Shown here one piece after another: positions 19,505-30,409 of a stretch of 64,000 bases of DNA. The notes under the pieces are model-generated. The model did not search any database. It saw only the letters and a list, made by a program, of their open reading frames with translations, and was not told the DNA's origin. Origin of the DNA: Staphylococcus canis (GTDB taxonomy: Bacteria; Bacillota; Bacilli; Staphylococcales; Staphylococcaceae); the NCBI RefSeq assembly GCF_016238445.1, contig NZ_JABANU010000006.1:36144-100143 (forward strand), read 5' to 3'. Both the position numbers and the translations under genes were made by a program. How positions within the stretch are numbered: position 1 is the first letter of the stretch; the number at the start of each line of letters is the position of its first letter.

Positions 19505-20839
19505 GTGAAACGATATTTCCAATTTGACAAGTACCACACAAATTATAAGCGTGAAATATTTGGTGGTCTTACGACTTTCTTATCTATGGCATATATTTTA
19601 GCAGTTAATCCTCAAGTTCTAAGCTTAGTAGGTGTTGAAGGTGTTTCACCTGAACAACGTATGGATCAAGGTGCGATATTTGTTGCAACGTGTCTAGCAG
19701 CTATTGTAGGTTGTTTATTTATGGGCTTTATTGCACGTTATCCTATCGCCCTTGCACCGGGGATTGGACTCTCTGCATTCTTTGCATTCACAGTTGTTGA
19801 GAGTATGGGGATTCCATGGCAAGTCGGTTTAACAGGTGTATTTTTCTCTGGCTTTATATTTGCGATATTAACGGTCACAGGTCTAAGGGAAACCATTATT
19901 AACGCCATTCCCTATGAAATGAAGATGGCAGTCTCAGCAGGTATTGGAGTATTTATTACATTTGTTGGCCTTCAAAGTTCAGGGATCATTACTAATGAAG
20001 AATCAACTTTAGTCACGTTAGGTAATATTACAGAGCCATCTGTATTACTTGCGATATTTGGGTTGATTTTAACAGTTGTACTTTATGCGAAAAAAATTCC
20101 AGGAGCTATTTTTATTGGAATGGTGATTACAGCGATTGTGGGATTACTAACGTCACAAATCGCACCGCCGTCATCTGTAATCGGTAAAATACCAAGTATC
20201 GCACCAACGTTCGGCGCAGCATTTGAGACATTTCAAGATCCAGCACAACTGTTTACGATTCAGTTCTTGATTGTGGTCCTTACATTTCTATTTATTGATT
20301 TCTTTGATACTGCGGGAACATTAGTTGCTGTTGCATCACAAGCAGGGTTTATGAAAGATAATAAATTACCAAGAGCAGGACGTGCTTTATTCTCTGACTC
20401 ATTAGCAACAATGGTGGGCGCTATTTTTGGTACGACAACGACAACGTCTTACATAGAGTCAACAGCTGGAGTTGCTGTAGGTGCACGTACAGGATTTGCA
20501 AGTTTAGTGACAGCTTTATGTTTCTTACTTGCGTTATTTTTCAGTCCATTAACAGCGGTTGTAACACCTGCTGTTACAACACCAGCACTCGTAGTAGTTG
20601 GTGTGTTGATGGCATCTAACTTAGCAGAAATTAGTTGGAAGAAGTTTGAAGTGGCTGTACCTGCATTTATTACAGTCATTATGATGCCTTTATCATATTC
20701 AATTGCAACAGGTATTGCGTGCGGATTTGTTTTCTATCCAATTACGATGTTATTGACTAAACGTTATAAAGAAGTTCACCCGATTATGTATGGACTGATG
20801 GTGATCTTTATTCTATATTTTATTTTTGTACACGGTTAA
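19505..20839 (+). CDS. Guanine/hypoxanthine permease (NCS2/AzgA type, PbuG-like)
   Basis: This 444-residue protein with about 12-14 membrane segments belongs to the AzgA branch of nucleobase permeases. Motifs include GGLTTFLSMAYILAVNP near the N-terminus, APGIGLSAFFAFTV, FIDFFDTAGTLVAVASQAG and GTTTTTSYIESTAGVAVGA, the last two lining the substrate site. The start is a GTG with GAGGAG upstream. It should bring guanine, hypoxanthine or related purines into the cell with protons. A strong terminator follows. Confidence 0.9.
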   Translation: MKRYFQFDKYHTNYKREIFGGLTTFLSMAYILAVNPQVLSLVGVEGVSPEQRMDQGAIFVATCLAAIVGCLFMGFIARYPIALAPGIGLSAFFAFTVVESMGIPWQVGLTGVFFSGFIFAILTVTGLRETIINAIPYEMKMAVSAGIGVFITFVGLQSSGIITNEESTLVTLGNITEPSVLLAIFGLILTVVLYAKKIPGAIFIGMVITAIVGLLTSQIAPPSSVIGKIPSIAPTFGAAFETFQDPAQLFTIQFLIVVLTFLFIDFFDTAGTLVAVASQAGFMKDNKLPRAGRALFSDSLATMVGAIFGTTTTTSYIESTAGVAVGARTGFASLVTALCFLLALFFSPLTAVVTPAVTTPALVVVGVLMASNLAEISWKKFEVAVPAFITVIMMPLSYSIATGIACGFVFYPITMLLTKRYKEVHPIMYGLMVIFILYFIFVHG

Positions 20840-20842
20840 ATA

Positions 20843-20889
20843 AAAAGCTAGAGGCTAGGAACTAATTCCTAACTTCTAGCTTTAATTTT
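20843..20889. terminator. Bidirectional terminator
   Basis: AAAAAGCTAGA and TCTAGCTTTAA, with TAGGAA/TTCCTA farther in, form a long near-perfect stem. It touches the stop codon of the convergent membrane gene and serves both genes. Confidence 0.85.
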
Positions 20890-21271
20890 ATTTATACATT
20901 GTTTTATGATCATACATTACTTTTGCGTTTCGATTAGATAGATACACAGGTGTCATGAATAAAACTAATAAAAAGAAAATAGTCAGTCCGACCATTAACC
21001 AGTGAAGCAACATGCCTAAAAACGGCACAACAGCTATCGCGTTTGCAATAATACCGATTAGTGGAATTACAAGCATCGGTTTAATTGCGCTTTGACGATC
21101 GAAAACAAGAACAAGTAACATAATAAGATAAATAAAGGCATTAAATGCGAGCAACTGCCAACCAGAAGCTAAAATAAAAATACCTCCAATAAATGGAAAA
21201 CCAGATATAAATTCAGAGATAAGCACGATTATTCCTAAAATAATAAGCGCACTTTTTGAGTTTCGTTTCAT
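20888..21271 (-). CDS. Multi-pass membrane protein, unknown function
   Basis: This 127-residue protein has about four membrane segments: SALIILGIIVLISEFISGF, ASGWQLLAFNAFIYLIMLL, MLVIPLIGIIANAIAVVPF and WLMVGLTIFFLLVLFMTPV. The ATG at 21271 was chosen with AGGTGA four bases upstream; an in-frame TTG at 21274 would overlap that site. I do not recognise a named family and no catalytic motif is present. It is divergent from the ribosomal operon. Confidence 0.65.
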   Translation of the reverse strand: MKRNSKSALIILGIIVLISEFISGFPFIGGIFILASGWQLLAFNAFIYLIMLLVLVFDRQSAIKPMLVIPLIGIIANAIAVVPFLGMLLHWLMVGLTIFFLLVLFMTPVYLSNRNAKVMYDHKTMYK

Positions 21272-21487
21272 CAAATCACCTTCTAGATAAACAATTGATT
21301 ATATAAAATTAGTAAAAAGGATATTAAGTTATCCATTCATCTACTATATATTATAATGTGTAAAAAGAAAAACACCAAAAAACATGATTTTATCCTAAAA
21401 AAATTGAGATAAAAGGTTGAACTTAAAAGTTATTTACAGTAAAATAACATGGTATGCAAAAAGGCAACAAAAACTTTATGAAAAGTC

Positions 21488-21517
21488 TTGACATACATAT
21501 GCGTAGTCGTGTATGAT
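21488..21517 (+). promoter_or_regulatory. Main promoter of the S10 ribosomal protein operon
   Basis: TTGACA at 21488-21493 and TATGAT at 21512-21517 are separated by 18 bases. The -35 is perfect and the -10 differs at one base. It lies 134 bases before rpsJ and is the only strong promoter seen before the long ribosomal block. Confidence 0.75.
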
Positions 21518-21544
21518 GTCAAATGTTGGACTTTTAATGCGATG

Positions 21545-21636
21545 AAGCGAAAGGTTACTGACACACCCGGCCGCTTTGCCATGGCGATGTGTGAGATAGT
21601 TTTCGTGGAGAAGTCTATCACTAAATGAAGACGTAT
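21545..21636 (+). promoter_or_regulatory. Structured 5' leader of the S10 operon
   Basis: The leader before rpsJ has a hairpin with CACAC at 21562-21566 facing GTGTG at 21589-21593 and internal G/C pairing, then a second hairpin (GATAG at 21595 with CTATC at 21615). The block CACCCGGCCGCTTTGCC looks like the conserved S10 leader of Firmicutes as I remember it. Feedback control by a ribosomal protein such as L4 is known in E. coli; here it is inferred. Confidence 0.5.
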
Positions 21637-21647
21637 AAGGAGGGTAA

Positions 21648-21959
<312 letters not shown>

Positions 21960-21986
21960 TAGAAAATTTTAGGAGGTGGACTTTCG

Positions 21987-22646
21987 ATGACCAAAGGAAT
22001 CTTAGGAAGAAAAATTGGAATGACACAAGTATTCGGTGAAAACGGAGACTTGATCCCTGTAACAGTAGTAGAGGCAAAAGAAAACGTAGTATTACAAAAG
22101 AAAACTGAAGAGGTTGACGGTTACAACGCAATCCAAATCGGTTTCGAAAATAAAGAAGCATATAACAAAAATGGTAAAACAAATAAATATGCTAACAAAC
22201 CTGAAGAAGGTCACGCTAAAAAAGCTGACACTGCACCTAAGCGCTTCGTTCGTGAATTCAGAAACATGAGTGTTGAGAATTACGAAGTAGGTCAAGAAGT
22301 CACAGTTGATACATTTGAAGTTGGTGACGTTATCGACGTTACAGCTACTTCAAAAGGTAAAGGTTTCCAAGGTGCAATCAAGCGTCATAATCAAGGCCGT
22401 GGACCAATGTCACATGGTTCTCATTTCCACAGAGCACCAGGTTCTGTAGGTATGGCATCTGATGCTTCTCGCGTATTCAAAGGACAAAAATTACCAGGCC
22501 GTATGGGCGGTAACACTGTAACTGTTCAAAACTTAGAAGTTGTTCAAGTAGATGCGGAAAACAACGTAATTTTAGTTAAAGGTAATGTACCTGGCCCTAA
22601 AAAAGGTTTTGTTCAAATCCAAACAGCAATCAAAGCTGATAAATAA
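21987..22646 (+). CDS. rplC: 50S ribosomal protein L3
   Basis: L3 is an early assembly protein whose long loop reaches the peptidyl transferase centre. The 219-residue protein starts [15 protein letters not shown] and contains the loop [19 protein letters not shown] and [14 protein letters not shown], where substitutions cause linezolid or tiamulin resistance in staphylococci. No such change can be judged without a reference. AGGAGGTGG precedes the ATG. Confidence 0.97.
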   Translation: MTKGILGRKIGMTQVFGENGDLIPVTVVEAKENVVLQKKTEEVDGYNAIQIGFENKEAYNKNGKTNKYANKPEEGHAKKADTAPKRFVREFRNMSVENYEVGQEVTVDTFEVGDVIDVTATSKGKGFQGAIKRHNQGRGPMSHGSHFHRAPGSVGMASDASRVFKGQKLPGRMGGNTVTVQNLEVVQVDAENNVILVKGNVPGPKKGFVQIQTAIKADK

Positions 22647-22672
22647 TCAGTAGTGAAAGGAGGAAATGCATA

Positions 22673-23296
22673 ATGGCAAATTATGATGTATTAAAAGTTG
22701 ACGGTTCTAAAGCGGGCACAGTTGAACTCAGCGATGCAGTATTCGCAATTGAACCTAACAATGATGTATTATTCGAAGCGATTAATTTACAACGCGCTTC
22801 ATTACGCCAAGGAACTCACGCGGTAAAAAACCGTTCAGCAGTTCGTGGTGGTGGACGTAAACCATGGAGACAAAAGGGTACAGGACGTGCGCGTCAAGGT
22901 ACAATTCGTGCGCCACAATGGCGTGGTGGTGGTATCGTATTCGGACCAACTCCAAGAAGTTACGCATACAAAATGCCTAAAAAAATGCGTCGTTTAGCGT
23001 TACGTTCAGCAATTTCAGCTAAAGTTCAAGACAATGGACTTAAAATTGTTGATAACTTTAACTTAGACGCTCCAAAAACAAAAGACTTCAAAACAACTTT
23101 AACAAACTTAGAATTACCTAAAAAAGTATTAGTTGTAACAAACGGTGAAGACGTAAATGTTGAATTATCTGCACGTAACATCCCAGGTGTTCAAATCACT
23201 ACACCAGAAGGATTAAACGTATTAGATATCACTAATGCAACTAGTATCTTAATCACAGAAGAAGCAGCTAAAAAAGTTGAGGAGGTGCTCGGATAA
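22673..23296 (+). CDS. rplD: 50S ribosomal protein L4
   Basis: L4 has a globular domain and a long loop lining the peptide exit tunnel. The 207-residue protein shows this loop as [19 protein letters not shown], the place where macrolide-resistance changes occur; the [12 protein letters not shown] core looks standard. L4 is the usual autoregulator of S10 operons in enterobacteria. Its stop overlaps the rplW start by one base (TAATG). Confidence 0.97.
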   Translation: MANYDVLKVDGSKAGTVELSDAVFAIEPNNDVLFEAINLQRASLRQGTHAVKNRSAVRGGGRKPWRQKGTGRARQGTIRAPQWRGGGIVFGPTPRSYAYKMPKKMRRLALRSAISAKVQDNGLKIVDNFNLDAPKTKDFKTTLTNLELPKKVLVVTNGEDVNVELSARNIPGVQITTPEGLNVLDITNATSILITEEAAKKVEEVLG

Positions 23297-23571
23297 TGGA
23301 AGCTAGAGATATTCTAAAGCGCCCCGTAATCACTGAAAAATCATCTGACGCTATGGCGGAGGATAAATATACTTTCGAAGTTGACGTTCGTGCGAACAAA
23401 ACTGAAGTTAAAAAAGCAGTTGAAGAAATCTTTGAAGTTAAAGTTTCTAATGTAAACATTATTAACTACAAACCAAAGAAAAAACGCATGGGTCGTTATC
23501 AAGGTTACACTAACAGACGCCGTAAAGCGATTGTTACTATTAAAGAAGGTCAAATCAACCTATTCAACTAA
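23296..23571 (+). CDS. rplW: 50S ribosomal protein L23
   Basis: L23 lies at the tunnel exit and docks trigger factor and the signal recognition particle. The 91-residue protein has the signature [15 protein letters not shown], the [17 protein letters not shown] helix and [20 protein letters not shown]. Its ATG overlaps the rplD stop codon, so the two are translationally coupled. Confidence 0.97.
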   Translation: MEARDILKRPVITEKSSDAMAEDKYTFEVDVRANKTEVKKAVEEIFEVKVSNVNIINYKPKKKRMGRYQGYTNRRRKAIVTIKEGQINLFN

Positions 23572-23599
23572 AAACATACCAATAAGGAGGTAAGCGACA

Positions 23600-24433
23600 A
23601 TGGCTCTTAAACATTATAAGCCAATTACTAATGGTCGTCGTAATATGACTACATTAGACTTCTCTGAGATCACTGAGTCTAAGCCTGAAAAGTCATTATT
23701 ACAGCCGCTACCGAAAAAAGCGGGTCGTAACAACCAAGGTAAATTGACAGTACGTCATCACGGTGGAGGACATAAACGTCAATATCGTGTTATTGATTTC
23801 AAACGTAATAAAGATGGAGTGACTGGTAAAGTACACTCAATCCAATATGATCCAAACAGATCAGCAAACATTGCATTAATCGTATATGCAGATGGTGAAA
23901 AACGCTACATTATTGCACCTAAAGGTTTAGTAGTAGGTCAAACTGTAGAAAGTGGTTCAGATGCAGATATCAAAGTAGGTAATGCACTTGCATTGAAAGA
24001 TATTCCTGTAGGTACTACAATTCATAACATTGAGTTAAAACCAGGACGTGGTGGTCAAATCGCACGTTCAGCTGGTGCTAGTGCACAAGTATTAGGTAAA
24101 GAAGGTAAATACGTATTAGTTCGTCTTCGTTCAGGTGAAGTACGTATGATTCTTTCAACTTGCCGTGCAACAATTGGTCAAGTTGGTAACCTTCAACATG
24201 AACTTGTGAACGTTGGTAAAGCTGGTAAATCAAGATGGTTAGGTAAAAGACCAACAGTTCGTGGTTCTGTAATGAACCCTAACGATCACCCACACGGTGG
24301 TGGTGAAGGTCGTGCACCTATCGGACGTCCATCTCCAATGTCACCATGGGGTAAACCAACTCTTGGTAAGAAAACACGTCGTGGTAAAAAACGTTCTGAC
24401 AAACTTATCGTACGTAGACGTAAAAGAAAATAA
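23600..24433 (+). CDS. rplB: 50S ribosomal protein L2
   Basis: L2 is a core protein needed for subunit joining and peptidyl transferase activity. The 277-residue protein carries [16 protein letters not shown] in the N-terminal domain, [19 protein letters not shown], and the C-terminal [17 protein letters not shown], which includes the histidine implicated in activity. It ends with a basic RRRKRK tail. AAGGAGGT precedes the ATG. Confidence 0.97.
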   Translation: MALKHYKPITNGRRNMTTLDFSEITESKPEKSLLQPLPKKAGRNNQGKLTVRHHGGGHKRQYRVIDFKRNKDGVTGKVHSIQYDPNRSANIALIVYADGEKRYIIAPKGLVVGQTVESGSDADIKVGNALALKDIPVGTTIHNIELKPGRGGQIARSAGASAQVLGKEGKYVLVRLRSGEVRMILSTCRATIGQVGNLQHELVNVGKAGKSRWLGKRPTVRGSVMNPNDHPHGGGEGRAPIGRPSPMSPWGKPTLGKKTRRGKKRSDKLIVRRRKRK

Positions 24434-24497
24434 AAATAGCTTATTTGGGTGTGCGGCGTAATCGCTGCACGCACATAATAAGAAAGGAGGCGCCACT

Positions 24498-24776
24498 ATG
24501 GCTCGTAGTATTAAAAAGGGACCTTTCGTCGATGATCACTTAATGAAAAAAGTAGAAGCGCAAGGCGACAGCGAAAAGAAACAAGTAATTAAAACATGGT
24601 CACGTCGTTCAACGATTTTCCCAAATTTCATTGGACACACATTCGCAGTATATGATGGCCGTAAACATGTACCTGTATATGTAACAGAAGATATGGTTGG
24701 TCACAAATTAGGTGAATTTGCTCCAACACGTACATTCAAAGGTCACGCAGCTGACGACAAAAAAACTAGAAGATAA
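24498..24776 (+). CDS. rpsS: 30S ribosomal protein S19
   Basis: S19 forms a complex with S13 in the head of the small subunit near the A-site tRNA. The 92-residue protein begins [19 protein letters not shown] and has the signature [30 protein letters not shown] lies upstream of the ATG. The 64-base gap after rplB is the largest between neighbours in this part of the operon and holds a small G/C-rich inverted repeat (GTGTGCGGCG and CGCTGCACGCAC). Confidence 0.97.
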   Translation: MARSIKKGPFVDDHLMKKVEAQGDSEKKQVIKTWSRRSTIFPNFIGHTFAVYDGRKHVPVYVTEDMVGHKLGEFAPTRTFKGHAADDKKTRR

Positions 24777-24807
24777 TAAATTCCGATAAGTAGAGGAGGA
24801 AACACGA

Positions 24808-25161
24808 ATGGAAGCAAAAGCGGTTGCTAGAACTATCAGAATCGCACCTCGTAAAGTAAGATTAGTCTTAGATCTAATCAGAGGTAAAGATGTAAGAGAA
24901 GCAGTAGCTATCTTAAAAGTTACAGATAAAGCATCTTCTCCTGTTATTGAAAAATTATTAATGTCCGCTTTAGCTAATGCAGAGCACAACTATGGTATGA
25001 ATACAGACGAATTAGTTGTAAAAGAAGCATACGCTAACGAAGGACCAACATTAAAACGTTTCCGTCCACGTGCTCAAGGACGTGCAAGCGCAATTAATAA
25101 AAGAACAAGTCACATTACAATCGTAGTAAGTGATGGTAAAGAAGAAGCTAAAGAAGCTTAA
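24808..25161 (+). CDS. rplV: 50S ribosomal protein L22
   Basis: L22 lines the exit tunnel with an extended beta hairpin and touches macrolides. The 117-residue protein starts [20 protein letters not shown] and ends with the hairpin region [24 protein letters not shown]. The hairpin looks normal in length, without the insertions that give macrolide resistance. AGAGGAGG precedes the ATG. Confidence 0.97.
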   Translation: MEAKAVARTIRIAPRKVRLVLDLIRGKDVREAVAILKVTDKASSPVIEKLLMSALANAEHNYGMNTDELVVKEAYANEGPTLKRFRPRAQGRASAINKRTSHITIVVSDGKEEAKEA

Positions 25162-25183
25162 TTAAATACAAGGAGGGAATACC

Positions 25184-25837
25184 GTGGGTCAAAAAATTAA
25201 TCCAATCGGACTTCGTGTTGGTGTTATCCGTGACTGGGAAGCTAAATGGTACGCTGAAAAAGACTTCGCATCACTTTTACACGAAGATTTAAAAATTCGT
25301 AAATTTATTGATAATGCATTGAAAGACGCATCAGTGTCACACGTTGAAATTGAACGTGCTGCAAATCGCATTAACATTGCAATTCACACTGGTAAACCAG
25401 GTATGGTAATTGGTAAAGGCGGATCAGAAATTGAAAAGCTACGTAACAAATTAAACCAATTAACTGATAAGAAAATTCACATTAACGTAGTAGAAATCAA
25501 AAAAGTTGATTTAGATGCTCGTTTAGTTGCTGAAAATATTGCACGTCAATTAGAAAATCGTGCTTCATTCCGTCGTGTGCAAAAGCAAGCTATCGGCAGA
25601 GCAATGAAATTAGGTGCTAAAGGTATCAAAACTCAAGTATCAGGTCGTTTAGGAGGCGCAGACATCGCGCGTGCTGAACAATATTCAGAAGGAACTGTAC
25701 CACTTCATACTTTACGTGCAGACATCGATTATGCACATGCTGAAGCAGACACAACTTATGGTAAGTTAGGTGTTAAAGTATGGATTTATCGTGGAGAAGT
25801 TCTTCCTACTAAGACAAATAGTGAAGGAGGAAAATAA
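25184..25837 (+). CDS. rpsC: 30S ribosomal protein S3
   Basis: S3 forms part of the mRNA entry pore of the small subunit. The 217-residue protein has a KH domain with the [14 protein letters not shown] motif near residue 75 and the C-terminal [17 protein letters not shown] domain. The start is a GTG with AAGGAGGG upstream, giving the standard [14 protein letters not shown]-terminus. The gene is followed by rplP after two bases. Confidence 0.97.
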   Translation: MGQKINPIGLRVGVIRDWEAKWYAEKDFASLLHEDLKIRKFIDNALKDASVSHVEIERAANRINIAIHTGKPGMVIGKGGSEIEKLRNKLNQLTDKKIHINVVEIKKVDLDARLVAENIARQLENRASFRRVQKQAIGRAMKLGAKGIKTQVSGRLGGADIARAEQYSEGTVPLHTLRADIDYAHAEADTTYGKLGVKVWIYRGEVLPTKTNSEGGK

Positions 25838-25839
25838 TT

Positions 25840-26274
25840 ATGTTACTACCAAAGCGTGTAAAATATCGTCGTCAACATCGTCCTGACACTAAAGGTCGTT
25901 CAAAAGGCGGTAACTTTGTAACTTTTGGTGAGTATGGTCTTCAAGCAACAACAACATCTTGGATCACATCTCGTCAAATCGAATCAGCGCGTATTGCAAT
26001 GACACGTTATATGAAACGTGGCGGGAAAGTTTGGATTAAAATCTTCCCTCACACACCATATACTAAAAAACCTTTAGAAGTACGTATGGGTGCTGGTAAA
26101 GGTTCAGTAGAAGGCTGGATTGCAGTTGTAAAACCAGGTCGAATCTTATTCGAAGTAGCTGGTGTATCTGAAGAAGTAGCGCGTGAAGCATTACGTTTAG
26201 CTAGCCACAAACTTCCAGTTAAAACGAAGTTTGTAAAACGTGAAGAATTGGGTGGTGAAACAAATGAAAGCTAA
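25840..26274 (+). CDS. rplP: 50S ribosomal protein L16
   Basis: L16 contacts the A-site tRNA and the central protuberance and is one target region for evernimicin resistance. The 144-residue protein starts [15 protein letters not shown] and contains [20 protein letters not shown]. The ribosome binding site GGAGG is embedded in the last codons of rpsC, and the gene overlaps rpmC by 11 bases. Confidence 0.97.
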   Translation: MLLPKRVKYRRQHRPDTKGRSKGGNFVTFGEYGLQATTTSWITSRQIESARIAMTRYMKRGGKVWIKIFPHTPYTKKPLEVRMGAGKGSVEGWIAVVKPGRILFEVAGVSEEVAREALRLASHKLPVKTKFVKREELGGETNES

Positions 26275-26473
26275 GGAAATTAGAGACTTAACCACTTCAG
26301 AAATCGAAGAACAAATCAAATCTTCAAAAGAAGAGCTTTTTAACCTACGCTTTCAATTAGCTACAGGTCAATTAGAAGAGACTGCTCGCATTAAAACAGT
26401 AAGAAAAACTATTGCGCGTCTTAAAACTGTTGCACGTGAAAGAGAATTAGAACAAGGGAAAGCGAACCAATAA
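26264..26473 (+). CDS. rpmC: 50S ribosomal protein L29
   Basis: L29 is a small two-helix protein at the tunnel exit near L23. The 69-residue protein begins [19 protein letters not shown] and has the signature [20 protein letters not shown]. The ATG at 26264 gives the family N-terminus; an in-frame start at 26240 would add eight residues read from the rplP end. It overlaps rplP by 11 bases, which suggests coupled translation. Confidence 0.96.
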   Translation: MKAKEIRDLTTSEIEEQIKSSKEELFNLRFQLATGQLEETARIKTVRKTIARLKTVARERELEQGKANQ

Positions 26474-26499
26474 TTTAATTGAAAGAGGAGGTTACGAAA

Positions 26500-26763
26500 G
26501 TGAGCGAAAGAAATAATCGTAAAGTTTACGTTGGTAAAGTAGTTTCAGACAAAATGGACAAAACAGTTACAGTTTTAGTTGAAACTTACAAAACACATAA
26601 ACTATATGGTAAACGTGTTAAATACTCTAAAAAATATAAAACGCATGACGAAAACAATTCAGCTAAACTAGGAGATATCGTTAAAATCCAAGAAACGCGT
26701 CCTTTATCAGCGACAAAACGTTTCCGTTTAGTAGAAATTGTCGAAGAATCAGTAATTATTTAA
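26500..26763 (+). CDS. rpsQ: 30S ribosomal protein S17
   Basis: S17 binds 16S rRNA early in 30S assembly with an OB fold. The 87-residue protein begins [21 protein letters not shown] and contains the signature [19 protein letters not shown] longer frame opens with TTG at 26479, but GAGGAGGT lies between it and the GTG at 26500, which is therefore the start and matches the staphylococcal length. Confidence 0.96.
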   Translation: MSERNNRKVYVGKVVSDKMDKTVTVLVETYKTHKLYGKRVKYSKKYKTHDENNSAKLGDIVKIQETRPLSATKRFRLVEIVEESVII

Positions 26764-26766
26764 TGA

Positions 26767-27162
<396 letters not shown>

Positions 27163-27204
27163 TATAAGAATCAGTAAAAAACACAAATTCAAGGAGGTGC
27201 CCAC

Positions 27205-27522
27205 ATGCATATCAAAAAAGGTGACAACGTAATCGTTATCGCAGGTAAAGACAAAGGTAAAACAGGTAAAGTTGTAGCAACTGAACCTAAAAAAGACCGT
27301 GTCGTTGTGGAAGGTGTTAACATGATTAAAAAACACCAAAAACCAACTCAATTCAATCCTGAAGGTGGAATCTTAGAAACTGAAGCAGCTATTCATGTTT
27401 CTAACGTACAATTATTAGACCCTAAAACAAATAAACCTACACGCGTAGGCTATAAATTCGTTGATGGTAAAAAAGTTAGAATCGCTAAAAAATCAGGCGA
27501 AGAAATCAAGTCTAATAAGTAA
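27205..27522 (+). CDS. rplX: 50S ribosomal protein L24
   Basis: L24 starts 50S assembly and later lies near the tunnel exit. The 105-residue protein has the KOW motif [19 protein letters not shown] at residues 4-22 and [22 protein letters not shown] precedes the ATG. It is followed by rplE with a 24-base gap. Confidence 0.97.
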   Translation: MHIKKGDNVIVIAGKDKGKTGKVVATEPKKDRVVVEGVNMIKKHQKPTQFNPEGGILETEAAIHVSNVQLLDPKTNKPTRVGYKFVDGKKVRIAKKSGEEIKSNK

Positions 27523-27546
27523 TAATAGGTGAAAGGAGGATCCACT

Positions 27547-28086
27547 TTGAATCGTTTAAAAGAAAAGTTCAATTCAGAAGTTACAGAAAGCTTAGTTAAG
27601 AAATTTAACTACAGTTCAGTAATGGAAGTACCAAAAATCGACAAAATTGTTGTAAATATGGGTGTTGGTGATGCAGTTCAAAACTCTAAAGTATTAGATA
27701 CAGCTGTTGAGGAATTAACTGCAATCACTGGTCAAAAACCACTTATTACTAAAGCGAAAAAATCAGTTGCGACATTCCGTCTTCGTGAAGGTATGCCAAT
27801 TGGTGCTAAAGTAACTTTACGTGGTGAAAGAATGTATGAATTCTTAGATAAATTAATCTCAGTATCATTACCACGTGTACGTGACTTCCGCGGTGTTTCT
27901 AAAAACGCATTTGATGGCCGTGGTAACTACACATTAGGTGTTAAAGAACAACTTATTTTCCCTGAGATTGATTATGATAAAGTATCAAAAGTACGTGGAA
28001 TGGATATCGTTATCGTTACAACTGCTAACACTGACGAGGAAGCTCGTGAATTGTTAACACAATTCGGTATGCCATTTCAAAAATAA
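27547..28086 (+). CDS. rplE: 50S ribosomal protein L5
   Basis: L5 carries 5S rRNA into the central protuberance and contacts P-site tRNA. The 179-residue protein has [30 protein letters not shown] and [21 protein letters not shown]. It starts with a rare TTG at 27547: AAAGGAGG lies between an upstream in-frame GTG (27529) and this codon, and the resulting length equals that of other staphylococcal L5 proteins. Confidence 0.96.
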   Translation: MNRLKEKFNSEVTESLVKKFNYSSVMEVPKIDKIVVNMGVGDAVQNSKVLDTAVEELTAITGQKPLITKAKKSVATFRLREGMPIGAKVTLRGERMYEFLDKLISVSLPRVRDFRGVSKNAFDGRGNYTLGVKEQLIFPEIDYDKVSKVRGMDIVIVTTANTDEEARELLTQFGMPFQK

Positions 28087-28107
28087 TCTCTAAAGGAGGC
28101 TAATTAA

Positions 28108-28293
28108 GTGGCTAAAAAATCAATGGTTGCTAAGCAACAAGGTAAACAAAAGTTCCAAGTCCGTGAATATACTCGTTGTGAACGCTGTGGCCGTCCACAT
28201 TCTGTATATCGTAAATTTAAACTTTGCCGTATTTGTTTCCGTGAACTAGCTTACAAAGGTCAAATCCCTGGCGTACGTAAAGCTAGCTGGTAA
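28108..28293 (+). CDS. rpsN: 30S ribosomal protein S14, zinc-binding type
   Basis: S14 completes the 3' head domain of the small subunit. This 61-residue form is the short, zinc-containing type, with the ligands CERCG and CRIC spaced normally. Many Firmicutes also have a longer zinc-free paralog used under zinc limitation; it is not in this window. The start is a GTG after AAAGGAGG. Confidence 0.96.
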   Translation: MAKKSMVAKQQGKQKFQVREYTRCERCGRPHSVYRKFKLCRICFRELAYKGQIPGVRKASW

Positions 28294-28323
28294 AATTTAA
28301 TTCTTGAAAGGAGGCAACAAACT

Positions 28324-28722
28324 ATGACATTGTCAGATCCAATTGCAGATATGCTTACTCGTGTAAGAAACGCAAACATGGTGCGTCACGAAAAATTAGA
28401 ATTACCTGCATCAAATATCAAAAAAGAAATTGCTGAAATCCTTAAAAATGAAGGTTTCATCAAGAATGTAGAATATATCGAAGATGATAAACAAGGTGTT
28501 ATCCGTTTATTCTTAAAATATGGTTCAAATAACGAACGTGTTATTACAGGTTTAAAACGTATTTCAAAACCAGGTTTACGTGTTTATGCTAAAGCAAACG
28601 AAGTACCTAAAGTATTAAATGGTTTAGGTATTGCATTAGTATCTACTTCTGAAGGTGTTATCACTGATAAAGAAGCTAGAAAACGTAATATTGGTGGAGA
28701 AGTATTAGCATACATTTGGTAA
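28324..28722 (+). CDS. rpsH: 30S ribosomal protein S8
   Basis: S8 is a primary 16S rRNA binder and, in E. coli, the translational repressor of the spc operon. The 132-residue protein begins [19 protein letters not shown] and ends with [20 protein letters not shown], both typical. AAAGGAGG precedes the ATG. Whether it regulates this operon is not visible here. Confidence 0.97.
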   Translation: MTLSDPIADMLTRVRNANMVRHEKLELPASNIKKEIAEILKNEGFIKNVEYIEDDKQGVIRLFLKYGSNNERVITGLKRISKPGLRVYAKANEVPKVLNGLGIALVSTSEGVITDKEARKRNIGGEVLAYIW

Positions 28723-28746
28723 TATTAAATAAGGAGGTGCCATAAC

Positions 28747-29283
28747 ATGAGCCGTGTCGGTAAAAAATTAATTGAGATTCCTAGCGACGTAACTGTAACT
28801 ATCGATGGTAATACAGTTTCTGTTAAAGGACCTAAAGGTGAATTATCACAAACTTTAAATGAAGAAATGACATATAAACAAGAAGAAAACACACTTGAAG
28901 TTGTTAGACCATCAGATTCTAAAGAACACAGAACTGTTCATGGTACAACTCGTGCGTTAATTAACAATATGGTACAAGGTGTATCTAAAGGATACGAAAA
29001 AACACTTGAATTGATCGGTGTTGGTTACCGTGCTCAACTTCAAGGTAAAAACCTTGTATTAAACGTTGGATACTCACATCCAGTTGAAATCGAAGCTGCT
29101 GAAGGTATTACTTTCTCTGTAGAGAAAAACACAACAGTTAAGGTTGAAGGTATCGACAAAGAATTAGTAGGTGCAACAGCATCAAAAATTCGTGATGTTC
29201 GCCCACCAGAACCTTATAAAGGTAAAGGTATTCGTTACCAAGGTGAATATGTACGTCGTAAAGAAGGTAAAACTGGTAAATAA
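28747..29283 (+). CDS. rplF: 50S ribosomal protein L6
   Basis: L6 lies near the factor-binding site and the sarcin-ricin loop. The 178-residue protein has the two-repeat family layout and ends with the signature [35 protein letters not shown] residues occur at the N-terminus ([14 protein letters not shown]). AAGGAGGTG precedes the ATG. Confidence 0.97.
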   Translation: MSRVGKKLIEIPSDVTVTIDGNTVSVKGPKGELSQTLNEEMTYKQEENTLEVVRPSDSKEHRTVHGTTRALINNMVQGVSKGYEKTLELIGVGYRAQLQGKNLVLNVGYSHPVEIEAAEGITFSVEKNTTVKVEGIDKELVGATASKIRDVRPPEPYKGKGIRYQGEYVRRKEGKTGK

Positions 29284-29314
29284 TAAATAAAACTCTACAG
29301 AAAGGAGTATTAAG

Positions 29315-29674
29315 ATGATTAGCAAAATTGATAAAAACAAAGTACGTTTAAAAAGACATGCTCGCGTACGTACGAAATTGTCAGGTACAAGCGAAAAGCC
29401 ACGTTTAAACGTATATCGTTCTAACAAACACATTTACGCACAAATCATTGATGATACAAAAGGTATCACTTTAGCACAAGCATCTACTAAAGATAGCGGC
29501 GTAGAAGCATCTTCAACTAAAGTTGAACAAGCTGCTAAAGTAGGCGAAGCTGTTGCTAAAGCAGCATCAGAAAAAGGCATCACTGCTGTAGTATTTGACC
29601 GTGGTGGTTATTTATTCCATGGCCGTGTTAAAGCATTAGCAGATGCTGCTCGTGAAAATGGACTTCAATTTTAA
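29315..29674 (+). CDS. rplR: 50S ribosomal protein L18
   Basis: L18 binds 5S rRNA together with L5. The 119-residue protein has a basic N-terminus ([16 protein letters not shown]), the core [17 protein letters not shown] and the C-terminal [22 protein letters not shown], all family signatures. AAAGGAGT precedes the ATG. Confidence 0.97.
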   Translation: MISKIDKNKVRLKRHARVRTKLSGTSEKPRLNVYRSNKHIYAQIIDDTKGITLAQASTKDSGVEASSTKVEQAAKVGEAVAKAASEKGITAVVFDRGGYLFHGRVKALADAARENGLQF

Positions 29675-29696
29675 TTTAAAAGGAGGGACAAATTAA

Positions 29697-30197
29697 ATGG
29701 CTCGTAGAGAAGAACAAGTTAAAGAATTCGAAGAACGCGTAGTTACAATTAACCGTGTTGCTAAAGTTGTTAAAGGTGGTCGTAATTTCCGTTTCACTGC
29801 ACTTGTAGTTGTAGGTGACAAAAATGGCCGCGTTGGTTTCGGTACTGGTAAAGCACAAGAGGTACCTGAAGCGATCAAAAAAGCAGTTGAAGCTGCGAAA
29901 AAAGAACTTATCACGATTCCTCGTGTAAATGGTACAACACCACACACAATTACTGGACGTTTCGGATCAGGAAGTGTTTTAATGAAACCAGCTGCTCCTG
30001 GTACAGGGGTAATCGCAGGTGGTCCAGTTCGTGCCGTACTAGAGCTTGCAGGTATCACTGATATCTTAAGTAAATCATTAGGTTCAAACACACCAATCAA
30101 CATGGTGCGTGCGACAATCAACGGTTTACAAAATCTTAAAAATGCTGAAGACGTTGCACGTTTACGTGGAAAATCAGTAGAAGAATTATATAATTAA
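29697..30197 (+). CDS. rpsE: 30S ribosomal protein S5
   Basis: S5 has a double-stranded-RNA-binding-like N-terminal domain and helps decoding fidelity; changes in its loop give spectinomycin resistance. The 166-residue protein has the signature [31 protein letters not shown] and [26 protein letters not shown] precedes the ATG. Confidence 0.97.
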   Translation: MARREEQVKEFEERVVTINRVAKVVKGGRNFRFTALVVVGDKNGRVGFGTGKAQEVPEAIKKAVEAAKKELITIPRVNGTTPHTITGRFGSGSVLMKPAAPGTGVIAGGPVRAVLELAGITDILSKSLGSNTPINMVRATINGLQNLKNAEDVARLRGKSVEELYN

Positions 30198-30213
30198 GGA
30201 GGGAAATATTTAA

Positions 30214-30393
30214 ATGGCTAAATTAGAAATCACCCTCACTCGAAGCGTTATTGGACGTCCTGAAACACAACGTAAAACTGTTAAAGCTTTAGGTCTTAAA
30301 AAAGTAAACTCAACAGTCGTTGTAGAGGATAACCCAGCGATTCGTGGACAAATCAATAAAGTAAGTCACTTAGTATCAGTAGAAGAAAAATAA
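30214..30393 (+). CDS. rpmD: 50S ribosomal protein L30
   Basis: This 59-residue gene is short but clear. The protein begins [17 protein letters not shown] and has [20 protein letters not shown], the L30 signature, and ends [18 protein letters not shown] lies before the ATG, and rplO follows after 16 bases. It fits the conserved order rpsE-rpmD-rplO. Confidence 0.95.
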   Translation: MAKLEITLTRSVIGRPETQRKTVKALGLKKVNSTVVVEDNPAIRGQINKVSHLVSVEEK

Positions 30394-30409
30394 TTGAGGA
30401 GGTGCCGAA

